Below the pieces are notes generated by a model. That model was not told where the DNA came from. It searched no databases and was given only the letters and a program-made list of their open reading frames with translations. Positions 34,707-42,557 of a stretch of 64,000 nucleotides of DNA are shown here, in pieces (position 1 is the first letter of the stretch; each line of letters opens with the position of its first letter). The position numbers were made by a program, and so were the translations under genes. Source of the stretch: JBCBDX01 sp039815825 (GTDB lineage Bacteria > Pseudomonadota > Alphaproteobacteria > Rhizobiales > Rhizobiaceae); the NCBI GenBank assembly GCA_039815825.1, contig JBCBYO010000003.1:87128-151127 (forward strand). Direction: 5' to 3'.

Positions 34707-35414
34707 ATGGCTCTTTTATCAACCCATGATCTCACCGCCCGATATGGCCAATTTCAGGCCCTCTTCGGCGTTGATATTGAGATCGAAGAAGGTGAATGCA
34801 TTGCCATTATCGGCGCCAATGGTGCGGGCAAGACAACGCTAATGCGTTCCATATCTGGCGTGCTGCAAAACGCGCCTGACGCGGTGCGTTTTGATGGTCA
34901 ACCCATCGGTAATTTGTCCGCCGATCAAATCATGGCGCGCGGCATTGCGATGGTGCCGGAAGGACGTCGACTGTTCCCTTCACTGTCGGTTGAAGAAAAC
35001 CTACTGGTCGGCACGCACGGTCGGAAAGTCGAAGGTTTCTGGAACCTCGAAACAGTCTACGAGATGTTTCCTATCCTCAAAGAAAAGCGAAACAATCCCG
35101 GCACAGCGCTTTCCGGCGGTCAGCAACAGATGGTTGCCATTGGCCGCGCGTTGATGAGCAACCCGCGTTTGCTGCTTTGCGATGAGATTTCTCTCGGCCT
35201 CGCGCCCGTCGTGATCAGGGACATTTACAAAGCTGTACCACGCATCCGCGAAAGCGGTGCTTCCATGATCGTCGTCGAACAGGATATCGGCCAGGCGCTG
35301 CGGGTGGCTGACCGGGTGTATTGCATGATGGAAGGTCATGTAACGCTTTCTGGCAAGCCCGATGAACTGAGCCGCGATGCCATCCACGACGCTTATTTTG
35401 GAGCTGCAGCATGA
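34707..35414 (+). CDS. livF: Liv-type ABC transporter ATP-binding protein 2
   Basis: A 235-residue LivF-type ATPase with Walker A GANGAGKTTLM, signature LSGGQQQMVAIGRALM, Walker B LLLCDEISLGLAP and GRRLFPSLSVEENL. Begins three bases after livG and overlaps livH by four bases. Energises uptake with LivG. Confidence 0.88.
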   Translation: MALLSTHDLTARYGQFQALFGVDIEIEEGECIAIIGANGAGKTTLMRSISGVLQNAPDAVRFDGQPIGNLSADQIMARGIAMVPEGRRLFPSLSVEENLLVGTHGRKVEGFWNLETVYEMFPILKEKRNNPGTALSGGQQQMVAIGRALMSNPRLLLCDEISLGLAPVVIRDIYKAVPRIRESGASMIVVEQDIGQALRVADRVYCMMEGHVTLSGKPDELSRDAIHDAYFGAAA

Positions 35415-36274
35415 TCTGGATCGACACAATCATCCAAGGCATTTTGCTCGGTGGCCTCTATGCGCTTTTCGCCGCTGGCCTTAGCCTCGTTTTCGGTATC
35501 ATGCGGTTGGTCAATCTTGCCCATGGTGACTTGATTGTTCTGGGCGCTTATCTGATCCTCCTACTCGTAACGCTTTCCGGCCTCTCGCCTTTTGTCGCCG
35601 CTGCCGTCGCCCTGCCGCTGATGTTTGCGCTTGGTTTTGCCTTGCAGAAATTCATGCTGAACCGTGTGCTGGGAGACGATATTCTGCCGCCGCTGCTTGT
35701 TACCTTCGGGCTTTCCGTGGTGATCCAAAACGCGTTGCTGGAGGGTTTTTCAGCAGACAGTCAAAGGTTGCCCTCCGGCGACATTGCAACTGCGTCAGTT
35801 CAGATCGGTGGCGTTTCCGTTGGCGTGTTGCCTCTGCTCACCTTTGCGTCGGCAGTCTTGGTCATCATCGTCTTAAACCAGATTTTCTACCGGACTGCGC
35901 TTGGTAGGGCTTTCCGCGCCACCTCTGATGACGCAACCACTGCGAGCCTGATGGGTATCAAGCCTGCCAATATCTTTGCAATCGCCACCGGCATCGCCTT
36001 GGTGATCGTGACCATTGCTGCCCTATACCTCGGCATGCGGGCTAATTTTGACCCTTCGGTCGGACCGGCGCGGCTTATCTACGCGTTTGAAGCCGTCATC
36101 ATTGGTGGCCTTGGCTCGCTATGGGGAACACTCATTGGCGGGATCATCATCGGTGTGGCGCAGACTGTCGGGGCAGCCATCAACCCCGAATGGCAAATTC
36201 TGGCCGGTCACGCAGCGTTCCTGGTAGTGCTTCTGATACGCCCACGTGGCTTGTTCCCTCGGGCTGTGGACTAA
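35411..36274 (+). CDS. livH: Liv-type ABC transporter permease 1
   Basis: A 287-residue membrane protein of the LivH type, with about eight hydrophobic segments and the family stretches GGLYALFAAGLSLVFGIMRLVNLAHGD and GGLGSLWGTLIGGIIIG. ATG 35411 overlaps the livF stop (ATGA). Transport channel half of the importer. Confidence 0.88.
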   Translation: MIWIDTIIQGILLGGLYALFAAGLSLVFGIMRLVNLAHGDLIVLGAYLILLLVTLSGLSPFVAAAVALPLMFALGFALQKFMLNRVLGDDILPPLLVTFGLSVVIQNALLEGFSADSQRLPSGDIATASVQIGGVSVGVLPLLTFASAVLVIIVLNQIFYRTALGRAFRATSDDATTASLMGIKPANIFAIATGIALVIVTIAALYLGMRANFDPSVGPARLIYAFEAVIIGGLGSLWGTLIGGIIIGVAQTVGAAINPEWQILAGHAAFLVVLLIRPRGLFPRAVD

Positions 36275-36285
36275 GGAGACTGACG

Positions 36286-37380
36286 ATGTTGAACACAAAC
36301 GAAGTCACCTTGACGCCCTACGCAATACAAACCCGGACCCGTGCTTCAACCGTCGCCGGTATCGCTGCAGTTATCGTTATCGCGGTGCTGATCGCGCTTC
36401 CACTCTTCGCCTCGCGTTCGCTGATCCAGGATATGTTCTTTATCCTGACAATGCTGACACTTGCGCAGTTTTGGAACCTGCTGGCAGGCTATAGCGGCCT
36501 TGTCTCGATTGGCCAGCAAGCCTTCGTTGGCATCGGCGCATACGCCTTGTTCGGCGTTGTCATCTTGGGCGGAATGGATCCCATACCCGCGATCTTATTG
36601 GGCGGCCTGGCCGCACTTGCGCTCGCAATCCCGATGGCGTTTTTCTCATTCCGCCTGCAGGGCGCTTATTTCGCGATCGGCACTTGGGTGATCGCCGAAG
36701 TCGTTCGCCTCTCGGTGGCACAATGGAAAGCTGTTGGCGGCGGCACCGGCACATCGCTGCCACGCACTGCGACCCGCGAGTTGATGTTCACCGACTGGAT
36801 CCAGGAAGCACTTGGCGTTCGTTCGGCGGCAGCACGGGACATTCTTGCCTATTGGCTCGCTGTGCTGCTTTGTTTGGCAACTATCGGCGGGATTTATTGG
36901 TTGTTGCGCACCAAGCGCGGACTAGCCCTCGCCGCCGTACGGGACAATCTTGAAGCGGCAAAATCGGTTGGCGTCGACGCCCTGCGTATCAAATGGTTTG
37001 TTTTTTTGGGTGCCGCATTCGGCACGGGCCTGACGGGCGCGTTGATCTACCTGCAGAAAGCCCGGATTTCGCCTGATGCTGCATTCTCGGTCAATGACTG
37101 GACCGCCTATGTGATCTTTATCGTTGTCATCGGTGGCATTGGCACCATCGAAGGCCCGATAATTGGCGTACTGGTTTTCTTTCTGCTGCAGTCTCTACTC
37201 GCCGATTATGGCAGCTGGTACCTGATGACATTGGGCGTCATCGCCATCGCCATCATGCTGTTTGCCCCGCGCGGCGTGTGGGGGCTGATCACCGACAAGA
37301 CCGGCATTCAACTGTTTCCCATCCGGCGGCGATTGACCGGCGGCATGCTTTCGAAATCTGAAGGGACCAAGGAGGAGTAA
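36286..37380 (+). CDS. livM: Liv-type ABC transporter permease 2
   Basis: A 364-residue LivM-type permease with about ten hydrophobic segments; FWNLLAGYSGLVSIGQQAFVGIGAYALF and GGIGTIEGPIIGVLVF are family marks. AAGGAG lies seven bases before ATG 36286. The frame is open earlier inside livH, but that part is not conserved. It is followed five bases on by the hydroxylase gene, so transport and catabolism are one operon. Confidence 0.86.
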   Translation: MLNTNEVTLTPYAIQTRTRASTVAGIAAVIVIAVLIALPLFASRSLIQDMFFILTMLTLAQFWNLLAGYSGLVSIGQQAFVGIGAYALFGVVILGGMDPIPAILLGGLAALALAIPMAFFSFRLQGAYFAIGTWVIAEVVRLSVAQWKAVGGGTGTSLPRTATRELMFTDWIQEALGVRSAAARDILAYWLAVLLCLATIGGIYWLLRTKRGLALAAVRDNLEAAKSVGVDALRIKWFVFLGAAFGTGLTGALIYLQKARISPDAAFSVNDWTAYVIFIVVIGGIGTIEGPIIGVLVFFLLQSLLADYGSWYLMTLGVIAIAIMLFAPRGVWGLITDKTGIQLFPIRRRLTGGMLSKSEGTKEE

Positions 37381-37385
37381 TCACC

Positions 37386-39170
37386 ATGGCCGACATCACA
37401 ACTGACGTCCTCATCATCGGCACCGGACCAGCGGGCTCAGCAACAGCTGCCCTGCTCTCAACTTACGGCATCGAAAACATGGCGGTGAACCGCTATCGCT
37501 GGCTCGCTAATACACCGCGCGCGCACATCACCAACCAGCGGACCATGGAAGTTCTCCGTGATCTGGGCCGTGATGTGGAAGATGAAGCTTATATGCATTG
37601 CGCCGAACAGGACCTGATGGGCGAAAACGTCTTCTGCGAAAGCCTGGCGGGTGAAGAGATTGGACGCATGAAAAGCTGGGGCAATCATCCCATGTCCCGA
37701 GCCGAACATCACCTTTCATCGCCTACGATGATGAATGATCTGCCGCAAACATTCATGGAACCGCTTCTGTTCAAAACCGCGTGTTCGCGCGGCACGCAAG
37801 CGCGCATGTCGACCGAATATCTACGTCACGAGCAGGACGCTGAAGGCGTGACCACCACCTGCCTTGACCGTCTGACGGGCAAGGAAGTCACCATTCGCTC
37901 CAAATATCTGGTGGGCGCTGATGGGGGTAACTCCAAGGTAGCCGAGCATGCCGGCCTTCCCTTCGAAGGTGAAATGGGTGTCGGTGGGTCAATGAACATT
38001 TTGTTCCGCGCCGACCTTTCCAAATATGTCGGCCACCGGCCGTCAGTCCTTTATTGGGTCATGCAGCCCGGCGCCGATGTCGGCGGCATCGGCATGGGTC
38101 TTGTCCGGATGGTGCGTCCTTGGGATGAATGGCTAATTGTTTGGGGCTACGATATCAATGAAGAGCCGCCTATCGTCGATGCAGCCTTGGCGACACAAGT
38201 TGCGCGCCAATTGGTTGGCGATCCGGAATTGGAGATTGAGTTGATCTCGGCCAACACTTGGACGGTCAACAACATGTATGCGACCCACATGCAAAATGAC
38301 CGGGTGTTTATCATGGGCGATGCGGCACACCGTCATCCGCCGTCCAACGGTCTCGGCTCGAACACATCCATCCAGGATGGCTTTAACCTTGCTTGGAAGC
38401 TGGCTGCTGTGCTCAAGGGTCAAGCGTCTCCTGCCCTCCTCGAAACTTACTCTGAGGAACGCGCTCCAATTGCCAAGCAGATCGTTACCAGAGCCAATCA
38501 ATCCATCGGCGAGTTTGGACCTATCTTCGAAGCGCTGGGCATGGATGGCGGCGCCGATGTGGAGAAGATCCAAAAGTCCATGGAAGCGCGTTGTGACGCG
38601 ACACCAGAAGCCGAAAAACAGCGCGACGCGCTACGCAAAGCGATCGAATTCAAAAAATATGAATTTGACGCCCATGGCGTCGAGATGAACCAGCGTTACA
38701 AGTCAAACGCCACGGTCACGGACGGTCAGATGGAGCCAGCTTTCGAACTCGACGCCGAATTACACTACCAGCCGACAACATGGCCGGGCGCCCGCGTTCC
38801 CCATGCCTGGATTTATGACCATGATGGCAACAAGCACTCCACGCTTGATCTGACCGGCAAGGGTCGGTTCACAATTCTAACGGGTATCTCCGGCCAAGCA
38901 TGGGTCGATGCAGCGCAGTCTGTTTCGGCCAAGCTTGGAATGGAAATTGTCACGCATGTCATTGGGCCTCGCCGGAACCTGATCGACCATCATGGCGAAT
39001 GGGCACGCGCGAGCGAAGTATCAGAGGGTGGATGTGTATTGGTGCGCCCCGACCAACATGTGGCCTGGCGCGCCGAAGAAATGCCGGCAAACCCTGAAGC
39101 TGAACTGATGCGGGTAATGGACAGCATCTTGGGCAATAGCGCCGCTGCAGCCCGGATCGCCGCGGAGTAA
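37386..39170 (+). CDS. FAD-dependent phenol-type hydroxylase (TfdB/PheA class)
   Basis: A 594-residue single-component flavoprotein aromatic hydroxylase. The FAD motif VLIIGTGPAGSATAALLS lies at about residues 8-25, then NTPRAHITNQRTMEVLRDLG, KYLVGADGGNSKVAE, and GDAAHRHPPSNGLGSNTSIQDG near residue 312. The C-terminal thioredoxin-like domain starts about residue 440. The class contains 2,4-dichlorophenol and resorcinol hydroxylases. With a hydroxyquinol dioxygenase next to it, the product is probably hydroxyquinol and the substrate resorcinol, hydroquinone or a close relative; this is inference. Confidence 0.85.
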   Translation: MADITTDVLIIGTGPAGSATAALLSTYGIENMAVNRYRWLANTPRAHITNQRTMEVLRDLGRDVEDEAYMHCAEQDLMGENVFCESLAGEEIGRMKSWGNHPMSRAEHHLSSPTMMNDLPQTFMEPLLFKTACSRGTQARMSTEYLRHEQDAEGVTTTCLDRLTGKEVTIRSKYLVGADGGNSKVAEHAGLPFEGEMGVGGSMNILFRADLSKYVGHRPSVLYWVMQPGADVGGIGMGLVRMVRPWDEWLIVWGYDINEEPPIVDAALATQVARQLVGDPELEIELISANTWTVNNMYATHMQNDRVFIMGDAAHRHPPSNGLGSNTSIQDGFNLAWKLAAVLKGQASPALLETYSEERAPIAKQIVTRANQSIGEFGPIFEALGMDGGADVEKIQKSMEARCDATPEAEKQRDALRKAIEFKKYEFDAHGVEMNQRYKSNATVTDGQMEPAFELDAELHYQPTTWPGARVPHAWIYDHDGNKHSTLDLTGKGRFTILTGISGQAWVDAAQSVSAKLGMEIVTHVIGPRRNLIDHHGEWARASEVSEGGCVLVRPDQHVAWRAEEMPANPEAELMRVMDSILGNSAAAARIAAE

Positions 39171-39173
39171 GCC

Positions 39174-40031
39174 ATGATAGATCCTTCAACGATTGACTAT
39201 TTCACCGAAGGTGCCTCGGTGGATGCAGTCAACGCGCGGATGGCTGAAAGCGCCAATCCACGCCTTCAAACCATCATGACCTCATTGGTCAAACACCTTC
39301 ATGCCTTCGCAAAGGATGTGGAACTGACTCAAGAGGAATGGGGCGTCGCCATCGATTTCCTGACCCGCACCGGGCACATGTGCGACAGCAACCGGCAAGA
39401 GTTTATCTTATTGTCTGACACACTCGGCTTTTCGATGTTGGTTGACGCGATCAACAATAGGCGACCGTCAGGAGCTACAGAAAATACGGTGCTTGGTCCC
39501 TTCCATGTACCGGGTGCGCCCGAATATGAGATGGGCGCCAATATATCACTCGACGGCAAGGGCGAGAGTTGCCTGTTCCAGGGCCGTGTTGTTGATCTGG
39601 ATGGTAACCCGATTGCAGATGCAAAGATCGACGTTTGGTGCGACAATGCAGATGGCTACTATGATGTTCAGCAGCCGGACACTCAACCGCAATGGAACAA
39701 TCGCGGGATCTTCATCACCAAAGCCGATGGGATATACAGTTTTCGCGGCATCCGACCGGTGTCCTACCCCATTCCCGACGATGGCCCCGTTGGGGAGATG
39801 CTATCGGCGCTTGGCCGTCACCCTAACCGACCGGCGCACATGCACTTTATCGTGACGGCGCCCGGCTACCAAACCATCATTACCCACACCTTTGTTGATG
39901 ATGATGAGTGGCTAACCTCTGACGCGGTTTTCGGCGTGAAGGGATCATTGCTGGCAAAAATGGAAAAAGGTGAAGCTGGCGATACGATGTGGAAATCAAC
40001 GTTTGATTTCGTGCTCAACAAAGACAGCTGA
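39174..40031 (+). CDS. hydroxyquinol 1,2-dioxygenase (intradiol)
   Basis: A 285-residue intradiol dioxygenase of the hydroxyquinol type, with an N-terminal helical dimerisation domain and a C-terminal beta domain. Likely ferric-iron ligands are Y163 (DGYYD), Y198 (RPVSYPIP), H222 and H224 (RPAHMHF). It cleaves 1,2,4-trihydroxybenzene to maleylacetate, which the reductase at 31.5 kb converts to 3-oxoadipate. Starts three bases after the hydroxylase gene. Catechol 1,2-dioxygenase is the alternative, less likely next to maleylacetate reductase. Confidence 0.88.
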   Translation: MIDPSTIDYFTEGASVDAVNARMAESANPRLQTIMTSLVKHLHAFAKDVELTQEEWGVAIDFLTRTGHMCDSNRQEFILLSDTLGFSMLVDAINNRRPSGATENTVLGPFHVPGAPEYEMGANISLDGKGESCLFQGRVVDLDGNPIADAKIDVWCDNADGYYDVQQPDTQPQWNNRGIFITKADGIYSFRGIRPVSYPIPDDGPVGEMLSALGRHPNRPAHMHFIVTAPGYQTIITHTFVDDDEWLTSDAVFGVKGSLLAKMEKGEAGDTMWKSTFDFVLNKDS

Positions 40032-40046
40032 CAAAGGCGCTTACCG

Positions 40047-40889
40047 ATGAGTGAAACCCACAAACCCTGCATTATCTGTGTAGCGATCACGGGATCATTG
40101 CCGACAAAAGCAGACAATCCTGCGGTTCCGATTTCGATCGAAGAGCAATTGGAATCAACACAGGCATCCTTTGAAGCTGGTGCAACCATCGTGCACGCCC
40201 ATGTTCGTAATGCTGACGAGACGCCCACATCCGACCCAGAGAAATTTGCCCGGCTCAAGGAAGGATTGGAGAAACATTGCCCTGGCATGATTATTCAGTT
40301 TTCGACCGGCGGTCGGTCCGGCGCGGGTACTGCGCGCGGTGGCATGCTTCCCCTGCGCCCAGACATGGCATCCTTATCGGTTGGTTCCAACAACTTCCCC
40401 ACCCGCGTTTATGAAAACCCGCCGGATTTGGTGGACTGGCTGGCCAGCGAAATGTTGGAACATGAGGTGAAGCCGGAGATTGAAGCCTTTGATTTGTCTC
40501 ACATTCATCAGGCCGTACGAATGTGGCGAAACGGAAAAATTGCCGGCGTTCCGTACATCCAATTCGTTATGGGCGTGAAAAACGCAATGCCGGTCGATGA
40601 GCCAACATTCCGGTTTTATGTTGAAACCGTCAAACGCCTTTCACCAGAAAGCGAGTGGTGTGCTGCCGGTATCGGACCGGGACAGATCAAACTTAATGAG
40701 TGGAGCATAAAAGCTGGCGGGCATGTCCGGACCGGACTTGAAGACAATATTCGCATCGACAAGCAGCATCTAGCGCCATCAAACGCTGCGTTGGTAACAC
40801 GTGCCACCGAACTGTGCGAAAAGTTCGAGCGCCCGGTGGCCACATGGCAACAAGCACGAGACATTTTAGACTTGCGGCCAGCTACCTGA
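40047..40889 (+). CDS. BKACE (DUF849) beta-keto acid cleavage enzyme
   Basis: A 280-residue TIM-barrel enzyme of the 3-keto-5-aminohexanoate cleavage (Kce/BKACE) family, which reacts a beta-keto acid with acetyl-CoA to give acetoacetate and a new acyl-CoA. The zinc-binding pair is H50 and H52 in IVHAHVRN; FSTGGRSG, MLPLRPDMASLSVGSNNFP and AAGIGPGQ are family stretches. In this operon 3-oxoadipate is the obvious substrate, giving succinyl-CoA and acetoacetate. Starts 15 bases after the dioxygenase gene. Substrate assignment is inference. Confidence 0.85.
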   Translation: MSETHKPCIICVAITGSLPTKADNPAVPISIEEQLESTQASFEAGATIVHAHVRNADETPTSDPEKFARLKEGLEKHCPGMIIQFSTGGRSGAGTARGGMLPLRPDMASLSVGSNNFPTRVYENPPDLVDWLASEMLEHEVKPEIEAFDLSHIHQAVRMWRNGKIAGVPYIQFVMGVKNAMPVDEPTFRFYVETVKRLSPESEWCAAGIGPGQIKLNEWSIKAGGHVRTGLEDNIRIDKQHLAPSNAALVTRATELCEKFERPVATWQQARDILDLRPAT

Positions 40890-40983
40890 CAATCTGGCGC
40901 AACGGCACGGATTATGCAAAACCACAGCCATCTTTGGACACTACCCATGAGCTGTCCGAACTTGCGCTGCGGAAGGCATAACC

Positions 40984-41937
40984 ATGCAACCAACGTACAT
41001 TACCTACGAGGATGCCTATGTGCATCTAACTTGGGACGATGCGGTTGAGGCCATCCGGTCAGGCCACACATTGCCGAAAGCCGAAATTGGCGATCTGTTT
41101 CTCGGACCGGACAGTGGCACCATGCTCAACCGCGCCGCTTTTATTGACAGTGTGGGATATGGCTTGAAATCAGTCACCGTTTTCTCGGGCAACGCGGCTC
41201 GCAATCTGCCAACAGTCCAAGGTGCCATGATGGTGTTTGACCCGCACGATGGACAGCTCAGAGCAATAATCGAAAGCCGCTTGGTAACGGAATTTAAGAC
41301 CGCAGCGGACTCGGTGCTGGGCGCCAAAATGCTTGCCCGGGCTGACAGCCGCAAGCTTTTGGTGGTTGGCGCCGGAACCGTCGCGGGCAGCCTGATCAAG
41401 GCCTATAGCGCGGCCATGCCCAGCCTGACCGAGATAACCATCTGGGCACGCCGGGCACAGCAAGCAGAGGCTCTGTTGGAGACCTTTGACGACCATCCGG
41501 TCACGCTTAAGGTCTCAGACAATCTCGAAACTGCGTGTGAAACCGCCGACATCATTTCGTGCGCGACCATGGCGCGCGAACCAATTTTGCGCGGTGAGAA
41601 CATAAAGCCTGGTACGCACGTGGATTTGATCGGTGCTTTTAAGGCCAACATGCGCGAAGCGGACGATGCACTGATCTCAGGTGGCTCACTATATGTAGAC
41701 AGTCGCGACACCACCATTGGGCACATCGGTGAAATCATTATCCCCATGCAGGCCGGGGTGATTACTGAGGCCTCTATACGCGGCGACTTATACGACCTGA
41801 TCGCCGGCGATATATCAGGCCGCAAGACATCAGATGAGGTCACTATTTTCAAGAATGGCGGCGGTGCACATTTGGATCTGATGATCGCCAGCTACATAGC
41901 AAAGCAACTGGCAGCGGAGAATAAGTACGTAAGTTAG
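40984..41937 (+). CDS. ornithine cyclodeaminase/mu-crystallin family protein
   Basis: A 317-residue member of the OCD/mu-crystallin family with the Rossmann motif VVGAGTVAGSLIKAY near residue 127 and family stretches KTAADSVLGAKMLAR and SCATMAREPIL. The family includes ornithine cyclodeaminases, ketimine reductases and pyrroline-2-carboxylate reductases, and this sequence alone does not decide between them. It follows the BKACE gene by 94 bases and is convergent with the Lrp-type gene beside putA, so a link to proline rather than to the aromatic pathway is possible. Confidence 0.75.
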   Translation: MQPTYITYEDAYVHLTWDDAVEAIRSGHTLPKAEIGDLFLGPDSGTMLNRAAFIDSVGYGLKSVTVFSGNAARNLPTVQGAMMVFDPHDGQLRAIIESRLVTEFKTAADSVLGAKMLARADSRKLLVVGAGTVAGSLIKAYSAAMPSLTEITIWARRAQQAEALLETFDDHPVTLKVSDNLETACETADIISCATMAREPILRGENIKPGTHVDLIGAFKANMREADDALISGGSLYVDSRDTTIGHIGEIIIPMQAGVITEASIRGDLYDLIAGDISGRKTSDEVTIFKNGGGAHLDLMIASYIAKQLAAENKYVS

Positions 41938-41973
41938 CGCTTGCCATTGGCCAAGTTCTGCGCAATTCGCGCC

Positions 41974-42444
41974 TCAGACCAGCGCCGGTGAACTGTCAAC
42001 CACGCTTTCCATCGATACATAGGTCGAAGTGGACGCAACATGCGGCAAACCGGATAGTTTTTCGCCGAGCACCCGCCGGTAGTCTGAGATGCTTCTTGCG
42101 CGGACCTTAATCAGGTAATCAAAGCCGCCTGCAATCATGTGGCAGGTCTCAATCTCAGCGATCGCCCTTACAGCCGTGTTAAAATCAGTGAGCGCCGCTT
42201 CACGGGTGTCAGCTAGCTTGACTTCGACAAAAGCAACGAGCTCAAGTCCCAATTTTCGCGCCGACAACTCCGCGCGATATCCTGTGATTACCCCGAGCTT
42301 CTCCAGTCGTTTCACTCGTAGGGCAACGGGTGTTTTTGAAAGCCCGACAGCGCTGCCCAACGAGGTCATTGATACCCGACCATCTCTCGCAAGAACGGAA
42401 AGGATACGATAGTCTATAGCGTCCATTTCTACGTCATCTGACAT
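41974..42444 (-). CDS. putR: Lrp/AsnC-family regulator, PutR-like
   Basis: A 156-residue Lrp-type regulator: helix-turn-helix RVSMTSLGSAVGLSKTPVALRVKRLEKLGVI at about residues 19-50 and a RAM effector domain after about residue 65. Divergent from putA, the position of PutR in rhizobia and other alphaproteobacteria, where it activates putA in response to proline. Recognition of PutR is by context. Confidence 0.83.
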   Translation of the reverse strand: MSDDVEMDAIDYRILSVLARDGRVSMTSLGSAVGLSKTPVALRVKRLEKLGVITGYRAELSARKLGLELVAFVEVKLADTREAALTDFNTAVRAIAEIETCHMIAGGFDYLIKVRARSISDYRRVLGEKLSGLPHVASTSTYVSMESVVDSSPALV

Positions 42445-42557
42445 TATTCCAGCCTATTTTTTTCATTCATTTTAGTGATATCAACTATATTTTACTCATA
42501 TACGGGAAAATCGTCTATCCCGAAAATGATACACTCTAAAAAAGCGGAGTGTGGCCA
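42445..42557. promoter_or_regulatory. divergent putR-putA regulatory region
   Basis: An AT-rich 113-base region between the two divergent genes, with runs such as TTTTTTTCATTCATTTTAG and repeated TAT/ATA steps. Lrp-type regulators favour such bendable DNA. No well-matched -35/-10 pair stands out. Confidence 0.4.

Noticed and set aside
40890..40981. Open stretch between the BKACE and OCD genes with a plausible-looking translation (IWRNGTDYAKPQPSL and following)
   Set aside because: It has no start codon with a ribosome binding site and is under 35 codons; the BKACE gene already ends with a normal C-terminus. A remnant is possible but not supportable.
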